Shown: positions 34,216 to 45,023, counted from the first letter of the stretch. The stretch is DNA of 64,000 bases from Acanthopleura granulata (GCA_016165875.1 JABBOT010000080.1:10088172-10152171); one strand, 5' to 3'. Numbers and translations are program-made. The notes: generated by a model from the letters alone, not told the origin.

Positions 34216-35379
34216 CTAGTGTACCTCGAAGTAGGAGAAGTCGGGCTGCGTTCCATTGTTTGTATATAGGTCTTCAAACTCAATGTCATAGCTAAAAATC
34301 TCAAAGTCAGGTTGAAATATTCTCCTGAACTCTCGCAAATCCTCCTCGGACACGCTTCTGTACGCCTCTTGAAGAGCCTCGCGCCTATTGCCCTTCGTGC
34401 GCTCGCGATCCGACATTTTGTTGGCCACCAAAAGAGCATTAGCGAAGCCTTCGTCATCAAAATTTGCATCATGTACGAATTTTTCTGGCAGCTGAAATTT
34501 TTTGTCTATGATTCCATTTATCTGACACTTTCTCCACACATACTTCAGCGCCATGGAAAGCGGCATACAGGTTTTAATTTTCTGACTAGAGTGCTTTAAA
34601 TTAGTGACAGTGTCTACGATGATGTCGGCATCCACCGCATTATAGGAAGAATTAATTTTTACCATATCACTGATGCCTGTGTCTTGAATAACATATGCGG
34701 CGTCTTCGGAAAAGTGCTCCATCTTGCCGATGATGTCGTATGTGAGCTGGCAGGGTCTACAGTGGTCATACATAGGTACAAAGTGCCCGTCTCTGCCGTC
34801 TCCCGTTTTCAACGCGTAGATAACAAATTTTACAAACTGTCTAAAGGTGATGGAAGGGGCGCAACTGCTTTCGTTGTAACTCGTTGCCTTGTCTGTCATA
34901 TTGAATATTTTCTGCCTCATGGCGAAGTAAGCGTAATTCGGGCTAAACAGCTTGTCGATGTAGCACGAAAAGAGTCTGGAATACGGATTTCTCACAAACA
35001 GGAACTTGGTATAAGACGACACAATGTCTAGAATCTCGTCAAATCTCATGCCACGGAATGTTTGGAGAGAAAGACTATGGGCCATGGACCCGGGTATGTC
35101 ATATGGGTTTTTCTCGGGTCTTAATCCGGTAGAAATCTGAAGAACTCGCTTCCAGAAGGTACATCCCACCTTCTCTATCCCACAGAAGATCAGCTTGTGC
35201 TTGTGGTCTACGAAGAAATGATCCCTTACCACAATTTCGTGATCGTTACCCCTGGTGTTGCTGATGTTAGGATTTGAGCAGGCTGTGACGAGATTGTTGC
35301 GTCTTTCTCGGTACACTTTGTCGTCTTGGCTTAAAGGTAGTGTACCCTCGATGAGTCGCAAATCTCTATAAAGGGGTAC
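34216..35379 (-). CDS. Carbohydrate sulfotransferase (HNK-1ST/CHST8-14 family), large terminal exon
   Basis: About 387 codons ending in TAG. Enzymes of this Sulfotransfer_2 family are Golgi type II membrane proteins that move sulfate from PAPS to sugars such as chondroitin, dermatan, GalNAc or glucuronate. Visible motifs are CGIEKVGCTFWKRVL (5'-phosphosulfate loop, about residue 60), FVRNPYSRLFSCYIDKL (3'-phosphate site, about residue 120), and DGHFVPMYDHCRPC..YD.IGKMEHFSED downstream. All are standard for the family. Several N-glycosylation sequons (NMT, NES, NSS, NGT) fit a lumenal domain. The signal anchor is missing. The open frame runs upstream of the first usable codon to TTGTAG|GTACCCC, a good acceptor in phase 0, and there is no suitable ATG. 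An upstream exon with the N-terminus should therefore lie beyond 35.4 kb; I could not find it. The frame shows no lesion. The exact sugar acceptor cannot be read from the sequence. Confidence 0.9.
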   Translation of the reverse strand, partial: VPLYRDLRLIEGTLPLSQDDKVYRERRNNLVTACSNPNISNTRGNDHEIVVRDHFFVDHKHKLIFCGIEKVGCTFWKRVLQISTGLRPEKNPYDIPGSMAHSLSLQTFRGMRFDEILDIVSSYTKFLFVRNPYSRLFSCYIDKLFSPNYAYFAMRQKIFNMTDKATSYNESSCAPSITFRQFVKFVIYALKTGDGRDGHFVPMYDHCRPCQLTYDIIGKMEHFSEDAAYVIQDTGISDMVKINSSYNAVDADIIVDTVTNLKHSSQKIKTCMPLSMALKYVWRKCQINGIIDKKFQLPEKFVHDANFDDEGFANALLVANKMSDRERTKGNRREALQEAYRSVSEEDLREFRRIFQPDFEIFSYDIEFEDLYTNNGTQPDFSYFEVH

Positions 35380-35766
35380 CTACAATACGGAATGTTTGAT
35401 AGATTTAATTCTTGTTTCGGGCCGTGCTGAGGAAACGAATTCTCTGCAAGGCAGATTATTTATAAAAAATCATGACTGAAATGTCATGTTTTTAATGGCC
35501 GAAAAGAGGGATATAGTCTACGTCTAACAAAAGAATGAAACAAATTTTTTGTTTCTTGTGCTGTCTTACCAACTTATACTAAACATAGTACGAGATATTA
35601 CAGTCTTTTCTTTAATGATATTTGAGATTTTATGAAATGTTATGTTTTTATGCATTTTCACTTCATCGATTAATGTATATGAACTACCGTGATCATTTGA
35701 TTGAGTGTAGTAGGAGAAGACATTGCCCGAAAAGAACCATCGGCCTTTAGTAAGTAACTGTTTCTT

Positions 35767-35922
35767 ATGTCCTCTTCGGCTGTACATGGGAAGGTCTAAC
35801 AGCAACCTGTGGGAGGTCGTGGGTTTGTCTCGCGCTCTGTCCGTTTTCTTCCCACCATAATGCCGTTGTATAAGTGAAATATTCTTTAGTACGGCGTAAA
35901 ACACCAATCAAATAAATAAACA
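35767..35922 (+). mobile_element. SINE S1, head truncated
   Basis: TCTTCGGCTGTACATGGGAAGG through GTACGGCGTAAAACACCAAT and the tail. Confidence 0.85.
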
Positions 35923-36011
35923 CAGATGTTACCCCGCAGAACAAGTTCAAACTGTGTGCAATGTTCGTAGGAGGCAAATGGTCCATAAAGAGTTTTATGG
36001 ACATGCAAGGC

Positions 36012-36018
36012 TATATAA
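36012..36018 (+). promoter_or_regulatory. TATA box candidate
   Basis: GGCTATATAAGAGG is a near-ideal TATA element, and a pyrimidine-flanked CCATTTTATTG lies about 30 bp downstream as a possible start. No recognised gene follows on the plus strand, only the 42-bp repeat array. Confidence 0.35.
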
Positions 36019-36278
36019 GAGGTTCTTCGAGCTCTGTCGCCATTTTATTGCTACGGAGGCATTAAAGAAGTGAGGTTTTGGGGAAGCAGGTGGTCACGTA
36101 GGGCTGGTGCCGGGGCGAGGAATCTCAGATAGTGCCTGACCAAGGCTGAGATTGAAACTTCAATTGTATAATGAAAAATTCTACAACTTTCTAACTCTTA
36201 CCTTACACACATTAGTCAAGTGGCCTGGAATACAAGAAACATTCATTCATGAATGATGATTTGGCACCATGGTATAGA

Positions 36279-36535
36279 CGGCTGGCTGGTAGAGCCGATG
36301 GTTTGACACATTGCCATGGAGGGTTGGCTGGTAAAGCCAATGGTCTGACATCATGGCATGCACGGTTGGCTGGCAAAGCCCATGGTTTGACACCATGGCA
36401 TGGTATCTTGGATGGCAGAGCCAATGATATGAGATCATGTCAAGAACGGTTGGCTGGCAGAACAAATGGTTTGAAACCATGGTATAGTAGGTTGGATGGC
36501 AGAGCCGATGGTTTGGCAAAATCGTATAGAGCCTG
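36279..36535. repeat. 42-bp minisatellite, 6 copies
   Basis: Units begin GGTTGGCTGGCAGAGCCAAT at 36280, 36322, 36364, 36406, 36448 and 36490. The 42-bp period keeps several frames open on both strands; the plus-strand frame 36249-36536 would give 14-residue repeats (RLAGRADGLTPWHG-like). Short inverted pieces (ATGGTTTGA..CACCATGG) lie inside each unit. Confidence 0.9.
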
Positions 36536-37514
36536 ACACCATGCTAAGAACACAGATGAAGGTAGATTGACGTTGTTGCCTTGGATTACAGCCAGCTGTC
36601 TGGTATAAGACTACACGCTTGGCACAAATCACTGTACAGTTGTTTCGTGAATTTCATGGTGTTCAAACGCTATAAAGGAAAACTGACATCCAAAGTTCAC
36701 CGCAGGGGAATGGCCCACTGAAATTATTACTTTGAAAATCATCTAAAATCTTAGTTGAATATTATCTAATTATTTACAATAAGCAAAAATACCACACGTA
36801 CCACTTGAAAACTATGTTAAACTCCAAACAAACAAATATACCTGTCATAAAGAGGAGTACACAAAGGGAGGTAATCGCAAGGCTGACCCAGACAGTCAGG
36901 ATTCGTCCGCTACCACGTCTCATTCCTTTGCACATATTTTACACCTGTATAAAGAGTAAAGGGTAAAAAAAATTTTACGATACAAGAAAACATATAGGGT
37001 CTAATATTTCTTTTCTTATATGACGGACTAAAACTTTTTATTGTGCTGAGCAGGAAGGTCCCCAGAGAGTACCACATATAGATTAGACATTGTGGATGTA
37101 CTCGGCAGGCGCAGGCGCACGGCACTGCAGTGGCCCTAAAGAGCGCAGGGCTGGGCGGCTGTCGTACGGTTAAGTGCCTGCCACAAAGTACGCCTTCGTG
37201 TACCAACCATAGAGGGCCGCAAAGTTCGTAATTTCGTTGTACGGCCGCATTGTGGGGTTCGTGATTGAGCTACACAGCAAAGTGTGATTGCCTTATACAC
37301 TGCGGTCATTACGCTTAAACTTCATTTCTTCTGCCCCCTAGGTACCGACATGAAAATAATAATTGCTTCACCTTACTGTACTGTCCAGTGCTTTGACCTT
37401 TCTAAGCAGTAACATACGGCCCAGAACCCTTCAGTTTAGCTTGCCCTCAAAAAAACTTCTGCCAAATCCGTTACCTGCGGGATGACAGGTTGCATTTCCA
37501 TCCTTCTAACGGAT

Positions 37515-37580
37515 TAATCCTCTCCTGATAACGAACTGATGCGTCCCCGATAACGAATTGATACGTTCCTGATAACGAAT
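37515..37580. repeat. Short tandem repeat (CTGATAACGAA)
   Basis: Three spaced copies of GATAACGAA(C/T) with TGATGCGT or TGATACGT between them, period about 24 bp. Confidence 0.6.
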
Positions 37581-37689
37581 AAATCCGTAATGCGGAACGG
37601 ACTGATGCGTGAAACCGACTAAAATGCAATCGGACGGCTTCTCACGGTGATTAATGTTTATTTTGTTATTATTTATCTTAACTCCGTTC

Positions 37690-37880
37690 TCAATATATTT
37701 ATTTGCTTATTTGATTGGAGGCGAAGGCAGCATCCATGAACGTTTCAGTTTTATGGCGGCGGTCAGATTTATGGCTGAAGAAAACCGGAGTGAAACGCCG
37801 ACCTTCTCCAGGTATCCGCCGTACTCAAGAATTTGTCTCTGGTACGTGGGAGCTCAGCCTTATCGATGGAGGAAAACGGG
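37690..37880 (-). mobile_element. Scrambled SINE S1-like fragments
   Basis: TTTATTTGCTTATTTGATTGG, TATGGCGGCGGTCAGATTTATGG and CCGTACTCAAGAATTTGTC occur out of normal order, suggesting overlapping old insertions. Confidence 0.4.
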
Positions 37881-38099
37881 GTGAACTGTCCGATAATCTG
37901 AACAACCGTATATATATATGTGTGTGTGTGTGTGACTACCATAACTATCCTCGATGTGTATATACAACTGTATCACACTGTTGTCGTTGCTCTGGTTTAT
38001 AATCCATATCTTGTATTCTTTTATATTATAAAATACATCTATAGAAAAGCTTTCTTTATGTGTGTACTTTACATCTATCTAATGAGAACAGATATGAAT

Positions 38100-38930
38100 T
38101 TCATTTATGTTTGACTTTAAGTGTTTTCTGAGATTAACATCTATGTATAGTTCACAGTATTCAGCATAGACCTTTTTTAAACTGTGAAATTTATTTATTT
38201 ATTTATTTAAAATTTAGGTCTAAAATTTGTGAATCACTTAATTTGTCGTGCGTTATTTCTGGCAGTCCTGGATATATATTCCAAAAAGGTAACCATATAC
38301 ATAAGTAAATCTTAACTATGAATACATGTGAAAATTAAAACGACGTATTTTCAGATTTAGCTCCCCTCCCCGCTCTCCCTCCTATTCATCGGTAACACAT
38401 TCACATGTGAACAAAGGGGCACAAATCGCAGGGTTGACAAAAAAGATTCATTTTATGCAACTCTCCATACTACCGCCCGGTTTCGAGAACAAGGCAAAAT
38501 CAGCCGGGATATCGATCAGCTATACAGTTTAGATGACAAGTGATATCCTTCATGTCCGTACAAGACTACACACATTTTTGCAATAAAACAGATGGTATTG
38601 GGGTTGAAAATATACACTTAAACCCAAACATAGTAAATATAAACCAACAGGTCTTCGCTGTGCGGTACCAGGCTTGGGATACATAGCCTAAAAATGAATG
38701 AGCATCGGGTAAAAACGATATGCACGACGCCGCGAAAAATATCACCGCCGATATATTTGTGTGTGTTTATGTCGCACTTACTAATAAGAGTTTCCCCGTT
38801 ATATGACGACGGTGATTGGAGCTAGGGGGACAGAAGCCCATGGATAAGTCGTAGCTGTAAAATGATGTGTTGTAGTTTTTCATTTGAGTATTTCGTTTAC
38901 CGAGAAAAGTGTACTTATATATTCAGATTA
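38100..38930. other. No gene recognised
   Basis: An (ATTT)n run lies at about 38190-38210; otherwise AT-rich sequence without an exon-like island. Confidence 0.4.
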
Positions 38931-39029
38931 CGAGGTGAGATCATATTTCGGTATATATTGATGTGAAGTCTTTTTCATTGCGCCAAACTGACTTTTTATG
39001 TGTGTAGAGATATAACATTTTACTGCAGC

Positions 39030-39205
39030 GTTAGTATACTGCAGCGTAACACCGTAACATTTTGCACAAACAGACTGCAGCGTAACATAGAAATAACATT
39101 TTGCACAAGTAGAATGTAACGTGACATAGAAATAACATTTTGCACAAGTAGAATGTAACGTGACATAGAAATAACATTTTGCACAAGTAGACTGCAACGT
39201 AACAC
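39030..39205. repeat. 39-bp minisatellite, about 4 copies
   Basis: The unit is close to GTGACATAGAAATAACATTT plus TGCACAAGTAGAATGTAAC. Two inner copies are identical. Since 39 is a multiple of three, the minus strand gives a 13-residue repeat containing CAKCYFYVTL, an artefact of the array. Confidence 0.9.
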
Positions 39206-39879
39206 CATAGGCTGATGTGTTCTTTTTTTGCTCGGCTTAGTTAGAACCGCTTTGTTCAAATAGAAAATGTTCCCCATACTTACCTCTTTCATTAAAATGC
39301 GCGTAGATTGGGCCTATGGTCTGAGAGTCTCCTCTGTTCAGTATGATGATAGGTGCTGCCGCGTTGAAATCTCCCAGTTTAGGCTAGTTCGTTCTACTGT
39401 TAGCCATATATATATATATATACTACATCAGATCAACACCATACGCCACAAGTCAAGCAGTCCTTTCCACAATAAAGCTGTAACGAATGAAAAAAAATCC
39501 TGTATTTGTGTTAAAATGGACCGAGAAAAGAAAATTTATAATTAGTGTCAATCACCGATTTGCCCATTACCCCGCCCACAAATATATACAATATTTTGTT
39601 ATATATTCCCTTGTCACCTAATCACGAAGTCTATATCCATCGACATATCCCGCATCCAGGTGCTTTTCGGCTTTTAACCGAGTTCAATCGATATTCGGAT
39701 TGTATTGGGACTGTGGTGCTTTTGTTCGCCTATATACCTGTAGCATCGCCGTATAACAAAGAAACTCGATATCATACAACTGCAATATTTAGAGGATCCC
39801 GTCCAATCCATGCACGTTTCATTCTCTGTGATTGATGCCTGAGTACAGTGACCCACAAAATAACAACGTGTAACGTTCG

Positions 39880-40020
39880 TTAAACACCGACTGTCTTTCT
39901 CCAAAACGGAGGGCATATCTGTGGGAAAATTCGCCAGCAGCTTTGCCAAAGTTCGATGTTTTCAATTTTAATACCCTGGGGGTAATGGGCTTTTCTCCTC
40001 TCATAAGTGAAAAACATTGA
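39880..40020 (+). mobile_element. SINE S2, diverged
   Basis: GGGCATATCTGTGGGAAAATTCG, CCAGCAGCTTTGCCAAAG and CCTGGGGGTAATGGGCTTTTCTCC align with S2 copies near 43.5 and 50.4 kb. Confidence 0.5.
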
Positions 40021-40083
40021 TAGCCTTAAAGCAACAGTATATAAATAAATAAAACAAATGGAATAAAGTAAATATACCACTTA

Positions 40084-40216
40084 CATTTATTTATTTGAAT
40101 ACTGTCTTACACTGTGGTCAAGGACATTTCACTAATACGACAGCGGTCAGCATTATGGTGGGGGGAAATCAAAAAGTGCCCGGGGGGAAACCCAGGGCCA
40201 ACCGCAGGTTGTCCCA
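40084..40216 (-). mobile_element. SINE S1, truncated
   Basis: Antisense tail, TTCACTAATACGACAGCGG, CAGCATTATGGTGGG, and an end near CCGCAGGTTG. Confidence 0.75.
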
Positions 40217-40324
40217 CGAAGTACGAAGCACGTAAAGATATGCAAGACAGCATAATGGTGGAAGCCAAGTCGTCTTCAGCGAACATTGTACTGGACAAAC
40301 AGTGACCCAAACACTGCATTTAAT

Positions 40325-40830
40325 GTGCATTTAATCATATCACACACACATCTCAAATCACACACACTTATCATATAAAACACACTTACCTTATTCCTTA
40401 CACTTATCATGTTAAACAGACGTATCATATGGCATACACATCATATAAACTTCATATTACATATACACTTAAGATACGCATAAACTTATCGTATCGCATA
40501 CATTTATCATGTAACATACACTTATTTTATGGGATAGACTTATCACATAAGACACACTAATAAAGTTCCAGGGGGTTAGCTAGTACAGTGTAATAACGCA
40601 GGAGTCTCTCATCAATCCCGTCGCTCTGAGTTCATGTCCAGCTCATGCTGGCTTCCTTAACAGGGGTGCGTGGGATGACCTGCCAACATCCTAGTCATGG
40701 GTTTCAAATAAATAAATAAATACCAACCATTCTCCACACACTTACACGTATCACGTCACACATACATACCGTTTCACATGCACTTATCATGCCACACATA
40801 ATATATCATTTCACACTGTTGGGAACATAC
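40325..40830. repeat. Degenerate CACACTTATCATA minisatellite, split by a SINE
   Basis: About 20-bp units (ACACACTTATCATATAA) at 40325-40560 and again at 40735-40830, with SINE S1 in between. The insertion broke an older array. Confidence 0.75.
40565..40726 (+). mobile_element. SINE S1 inside the minisatellite
   Basis: Head remnant AGTACAGTGTAATAACGCAG, B box CTGAGTTCATGTCC and CTCATGCTGGCTTCC, then a body deleted down to the AAATAAATAAATAAA tail. Confidence 0.8.
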
Positions 40831-41397
40831 CTTCATGTCATAGGGTGTCTTTCCTATTCGTTTCTTATGCCATTACTTTCATTGAAACATATATCCGTAA
40901 TGGATGTTGGCTGCCACTGCCTGCATACACGTCTACGCGTTTCATTTTCCTGTCCTGGTCATTGATATATACAGGTCCAATATTTTGGGCGAAACGTTCT
41001 GCCGTGCAGGAAGACAAATGACCCCATCTGGTCAGTTTGGATAAGGCATCCAGCACAAATGCGCTGTTGTCAGAAAATCTATTGTAGAGTGCCTTTTCGT
41101 GCTTAAACCTAACATTTCCCGAGAACCATGACAGTTATGTGTGTAATCCTATAGCGTCTCAAATATTGACAGAAACGATTAGCAGCTCTCGTATCGGTCT
41201 GACGATTGATACCTGTGCATAGTAGTGACATTATATCGTTAAACGAGCCTCTGCCCTGTGAACGCTTAGCTGAAGCCCCAAGCCTAGTCGGTCTGTCCCG
41301 GGCATTGAAATGTTTTGACATATATGACTCTAAGATTCCATTATACAAGTATGTTCATTTATATATATGTACATAGAGAGAGGGAGAGAGGTGAGGG

Positions 41398-41570
41398 GTA
41401 GAACCAATGCGGTCACTGAGAGTTCAGATTTTGCTCATGCTGGCTCCTCTCCGGTCATACGTGGGAAAGTCCGCCAGCAACCCCCGGATGGCCGTGGGTT
41501 TCTGCACTTTTTCCTCCCACCATAAAGCTTGCCGCCGTCGTATAAGTGAAATATTCTCATACGACATAAT
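41398..41570 (+). mobile_element. SINE S1
   Basis: CCAATGCGGTCACTGAGAG, GCTCATGCTGGCTCCTCTCC and GCCGCCGTCGTATAAGTGAA. The (AAAT)n tail is lost. Confidence 0.8.
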
Positions 41571-41599
41571 TTACATGCAGATTGTAACAACAGTTAAAG

Positions 41600-42270
41600 T
41601 GACTGTCTCACGTGTGTACCCGGTGTTGAGAGGGAAGAAAACAGAGATTATTAGATATCAAAAAATGTGAATAATTACAAAAATTTAGCAAGAACATAAA
41701 CTGTTAAAACTTGACCTTTCTATCTCTGAGTTAATTTTTAAGAATGGCTGTATAGTTTTCGTTTATAATCTTCATTAATATTTGGGGTCTCGCTGCCTAT
41801 GATGTTAATGGGCAAGCGTACTGCGGCTGTACCAGCCCTTGACCAGTGAGGTTACGTCTTCTAGCCCACGGAGATCTCACACGCTTACCTATCGAAGGTC
41901 AGAGGTTTACTCTTGACACCGGTTTCTTTAAGCCATGTATAACCTAGACACCTCTCATATATGTATGCATATATAGGTGAAACATTTGTGACTATGATTT
42001 TAACACCGGTAAAATACAGTAAACAATTAAATTGTTTACAGTTATTATCTCTGTGTTTATAAAAGGCACACAACAGGGTGATTCACAATACAATCAAACA
42101 TAACGATCTTAATAACGTTGTGTTAAAATTGACTGGTTAGTTTTTTAACTCGATGCTTAAAGAGCAAGGTGGATTGATAAAGACTGGGATAATCTGAATT
42201 GCTTTCCTAAATTGTGAAAATAATGCAGCGAATTAAAACCGATATTGTACGTTTCCTCAGAGTATACGGA
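41600..42270. other. No gene recognised
   Basis: Only short open frames, no splice-bounded island and no clear repeat. Confidence 0.4.
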
Positions 42271-42306
42271 AACAAAATATTTCTGTCGCTTCCAATTTGC
42301 CTGGTA

Positions 42307-42391
42307 TGACGTCAGCCACGAACACATGACGTCATCAATCGCTGACGTGTATACACATATGACGCTGCCCTTTCAAACGCTCTTGACGTCA
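42307..42391. promoter_or_regulatory. Cluster of three perfect TGACGTCA (CRE/ATF) sites
   Basis: TGACGTCA at 42307, 42327 and 42384. Partial sites (CTGACGTG near 42342, AACGTCAC near 42414, TCGACGTCAT near 42436, and TCACGTCACATC near 42458) surround them. The palindromes bind bZIP factors of the CREB/ATF class. No gene start is recognised within 1 kb, so a regulatory role is inference. Confidence 0.45.
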
Positions 42392-42629
42392 TCCTAGCAT
42401 AAATGCCTTACTCAACGTCACATCTGCCTAATTCGACGTCATACAGGGAATTTTATCACGTCACATCAGGAAAATTTTACAGACCCAGCCGAAGATTTTG
42501 TTTTTCAAGAAATCTTCAATTATATGGGTTAAATAGTGTTATTCGTCAAAATCCTTTCAAAACATGGTGTTAGGCTTACTCCGTAGGACTTCTTTCATAT
42601 CATTGTAATATTTCTGACTAGAGTGGCAC

Positions 42630-42690
42630 ATTAAGAATATTTCACTTACTTGAGTATGATGATGGCTCGGAGGAAACCACAGACCTTCGG
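42630..42690 (-). mobile_element. SINE S1 core fragment
   Basis: TTAAGAATATTTCACTTACTTG and GGAGGAAACC, ending soon after. Confidence 0.45.
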
Positions 42691-42889
42691 TAATTAACTG
42701 ACAAAGTTAATAACCTAAGCCCGTGAATTAGAGAAAAAAGCCATCTAATTGCATTTTCTTGGAAATAACATGGGATACCCATACATCGATGCATAGAGTT
42801 TTTAAAAGAAACACGCTATGGCTTGTATACCGCAACTAAACACAAACTACTTCGCATTTATATTAATACTGAACTATTTTCCGGACATT

Positions 42890-43050
42890 TACTCCCTTCA
42901 GGATGTTCCAGTGGCGTCAGCACTTTCGCGGGATGGACTCACCCTGGAGAAAGAAGACACAGTATATATACATTCTAAGGATTCCTCGTCGTCATATTAC
43001 TGAAAACTTGTGAAGTACGGCGTAAAACTCAAAGCATAGATAGAATATAT
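42890..43050 (+). mobile_element. SINE S3, 3' half
   Basis: TCCAGTGGCGTCAGCACTTT, GAAGACACAGTATATATACAT and GTGAAGTACGGCGTAAAACTC match the full copy at 52045-52392. Confidence 0.6.
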
Positions 43051-43081
43051 ACTATAGCTGAACCATAAGCTTATTCACTCA

Positions 43082-43166
43082 CGCCCTCATAATCGGGGGA
43101 GACAACTCCGTCGCACTTTTGCAGATTCCCGCGGCAATGGCGTAGCTCGACTACCACCACGAACTA
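43082..43166 (-). other. Small exon-like island, unassigned
   Basis: On the minus strand TTTCTTCTAG precedes a frame reading FVVVVELRHCRGNLQKCDGV and on to SPDYEG, then GTGAGT. The acceptor, the donor and the lack of stops suggest a short exon, but I recognise no family and no partner exon. Confidence 0.22.
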
Positions 43167-43384
43167 GAAGAAATGTATACAATAAAAGTAAACTTTATCT
43201 AATAATTCAAAAGACCTGAACTTGGATGGATTTATCAAAATAGTCACGACTGATTGTAAATAAAATTTAACTCGTTGAAGTATTGCTGATTTTGATATCA
43301 TCTTAAATTTGTCATTGAGGTAGTAGGATATCTACATGATGCCGCCTCCCACTTTGATTGTAACATCCTGATAGCAGTAAGTTG

Positions 43385-43602
43385 TGGACAGCGCCCGTGT
43401 AGCTGTTTTGTGCAGCTTAACCGTCGTTGTAGACCACTTGTCTTCCACCAGTATGGTGTGCATAATTGTACGTGCACATCTGGAAAAATTCGTCAGTAAG
43501 TTACCAAAGGTCGGTGATTTTCCCTGGGGATTCCGATTCACTTCTCCCATAAAAAGTATTGGCCGCATGGTGTTAACCAAGAATAAGATAAATAAATGAA
43601 TT
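43385..43602 (+). mobile_element. SINE S2
   Basis: GACCACTTGTCTTCCACCAGT, GGTGTGCATAATTGT, AATTCGTCAGTAAGTTACC and a short AAT-rich tail. Confidence 0.65.
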
Positions 43603-43669
43603 ATTGAAGATTACACCGACACCTGTCATAGCAGGAACACTGCACATTTGGCTTGGGGCTAAGGTTTTG

Positions 43670-44165
43670 ATTGAGTAATTGACTGACTGGTGTTTGACCT
43701 ATTTATGACGGCAGCGGTCTGGTTTATGGGTGGAGGAAACAAGAATGCCCGATTTAAGCCATCGGCTATTGCCAGGTAGGGGACCCCGTGGCCTAGGAGT
43801 TTAGCGCGCTAGTGCAGTGTAATAATTCGGGTGCTGCTCACCAATGTGATCTCTGTGAGTTCAAGCCCAGCTCACGTTGGCCTCCTCTCCGGTCGTGCGT
43901 GGGAAGGTTCTCTAGCAACATTCGGATGATCGTGAGATTCGTACGGGTTCTGTCCTGTTTCCTCCTACCATAATGCTGTCCGCCTTCGTATTAGAGAAAT
44001 ATTCTTGAGTACGACGTAAAACACCAATCAAATGAATAATTAAATTTTGCCAGGTACCTAACAAACTGACTCAAAGCAGCTATTTACACAGCTAAAGTTA
44101 TATTCGAACACGCGACTGCACTGGCCAAGGGCCTGATAAGTGAATAAGCCAGCGAGGTCGCCTGT
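43670..44165 (-). mobile_element. SINE S2 interrupted by SINE S1
   Basis: The left part (43670-43778: GACTGGTGTTTGACC, ACGGCAGCGGTC, AAGCCATCGGC) and right part (44057-44165: AAACTGAC, ATTCGAACACGCGACTGCAC, GCCAAGGGCCTGA) are one antisense S2 copy split by S1. The right part shows the tRNA-like B box of S2. Confidence 0.7.
43779..44046 (+). mobile_element. SINE S1, full length, nested, 10-bp target-site duplication
   Basis: Complete head (GGACCCCGTGGCCTAGGAGT, GCGCGCTAGTGCAGTGTAAT), B box GTGAGTTCAAGCCC, body and tail. It is flanked by TTGCCAGGTA at 43769-43778 and 44047-44056. Confidence 0.9.
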
Positions 44166-44262
44166 AATGTGAATACAGCACCAAGGTGAAAACATAGCGT
44201 CATTTAAGATCAGGGTAAACTGTGTACATGGCGTGGTTTTCCCCGTCCTCGTGAGATCACAT

Positions 44263-44392
44263 CACGTGACTGTGTGACATTAAATTTATATAAAGTTTTC
44301 TATCAATGTGCAAGTAAGTTCCACTAGTATTTCCCTGCCGTAGTTGGCAAACAACTTTCTGGGCTTAATCTGTCTTATTTTACCGGTATAAG
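44263..44392 (+). promoter_or_regulatory. Candidate promoter with untranslated first exon
   Basis: An ATCACGTGAC E-box at about 44261 is followed by TATATAAAG at 44287-44295. About 95 bp further is a strong donor, TATAAG|GTAAGT (44392/44393). This looks like E-box, TATA, short first exon. The next recognised plus-strand coding trace is the PLA2 pseudogene exon at 48311. Confidence 0.35.
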
Positions 44393-44892
44393 GTAAGTTG
44401 TCAATATTTCTTGAGTTGATTCGAGCTGTATATGTATACATTCATACTAAATATGCATCCATGCACTCTAATGATGTTGAGCCCTACATCTTTTAATAAT
44501 TACATGTGTATTTTTACGTACATGTATATATGTACGAATTTGTAGCGTGTTTTACTATACGCAAAAGCCCTTAAAACGCTGATATTGTAGTAAGGTTTTC
44601 AGCAAAGCAAATGTAAGGTCTTCTGACCCTATATATTTAACCTGGCAAATTATGAAGGTCGGCTGTGGCTTAACCACTTACATACACATGCACTGAAAAT
44701 GATTGGTATTTTTGGTTAATAGAAACTTTATGGTTGAGATTTAATCCCGTAGCAACTGAGAGAATCACGGATACTGTTCACTTCAGCTTTTGTTTTTAAT
44801 ACAATTTTCCATAGTTCGTCCCATTGTACCCTGGATACATGCAAGGGTCACAAACCCTGCATTCTTTGTCCTGCAGATAAGACATTGTCTTG

Positions 44893-45021
44893 ATATTGTA
44901 CGTCGCTGACAGTTCAAGTCCAGCTCATGATGGCTACCTCTCCAGCTGTACCTGGGAAGGTCTGCCAACTACCTGCGGTTGTACTTCTCGCCGCCGTCGT
45001 AAAACTTCAAATAAATAAATT
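44893..45021 (+). mobile_element. SINE S1, shortened
   Basis: CGTCGCTGACAGTTCAAGTCC, CTCATGATGGCTACCTCTCC and CGCCGCCGTCGTAAAA, then the tail. Confidence 0.8.
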
Positions 45022-45023
45022 TG

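Noticed and set aside
38928..39292. Cys-containing 13-residue repeat frames
   Set aside because: The 39-bp array keeps any frame open; nearly identical units show no codon-like pattern of change.
40325..40830. CRISPR-like array
   Set aside because: Repeats are degenerate, contiguous and without unique spacers, and the DNA is eukaryotic.
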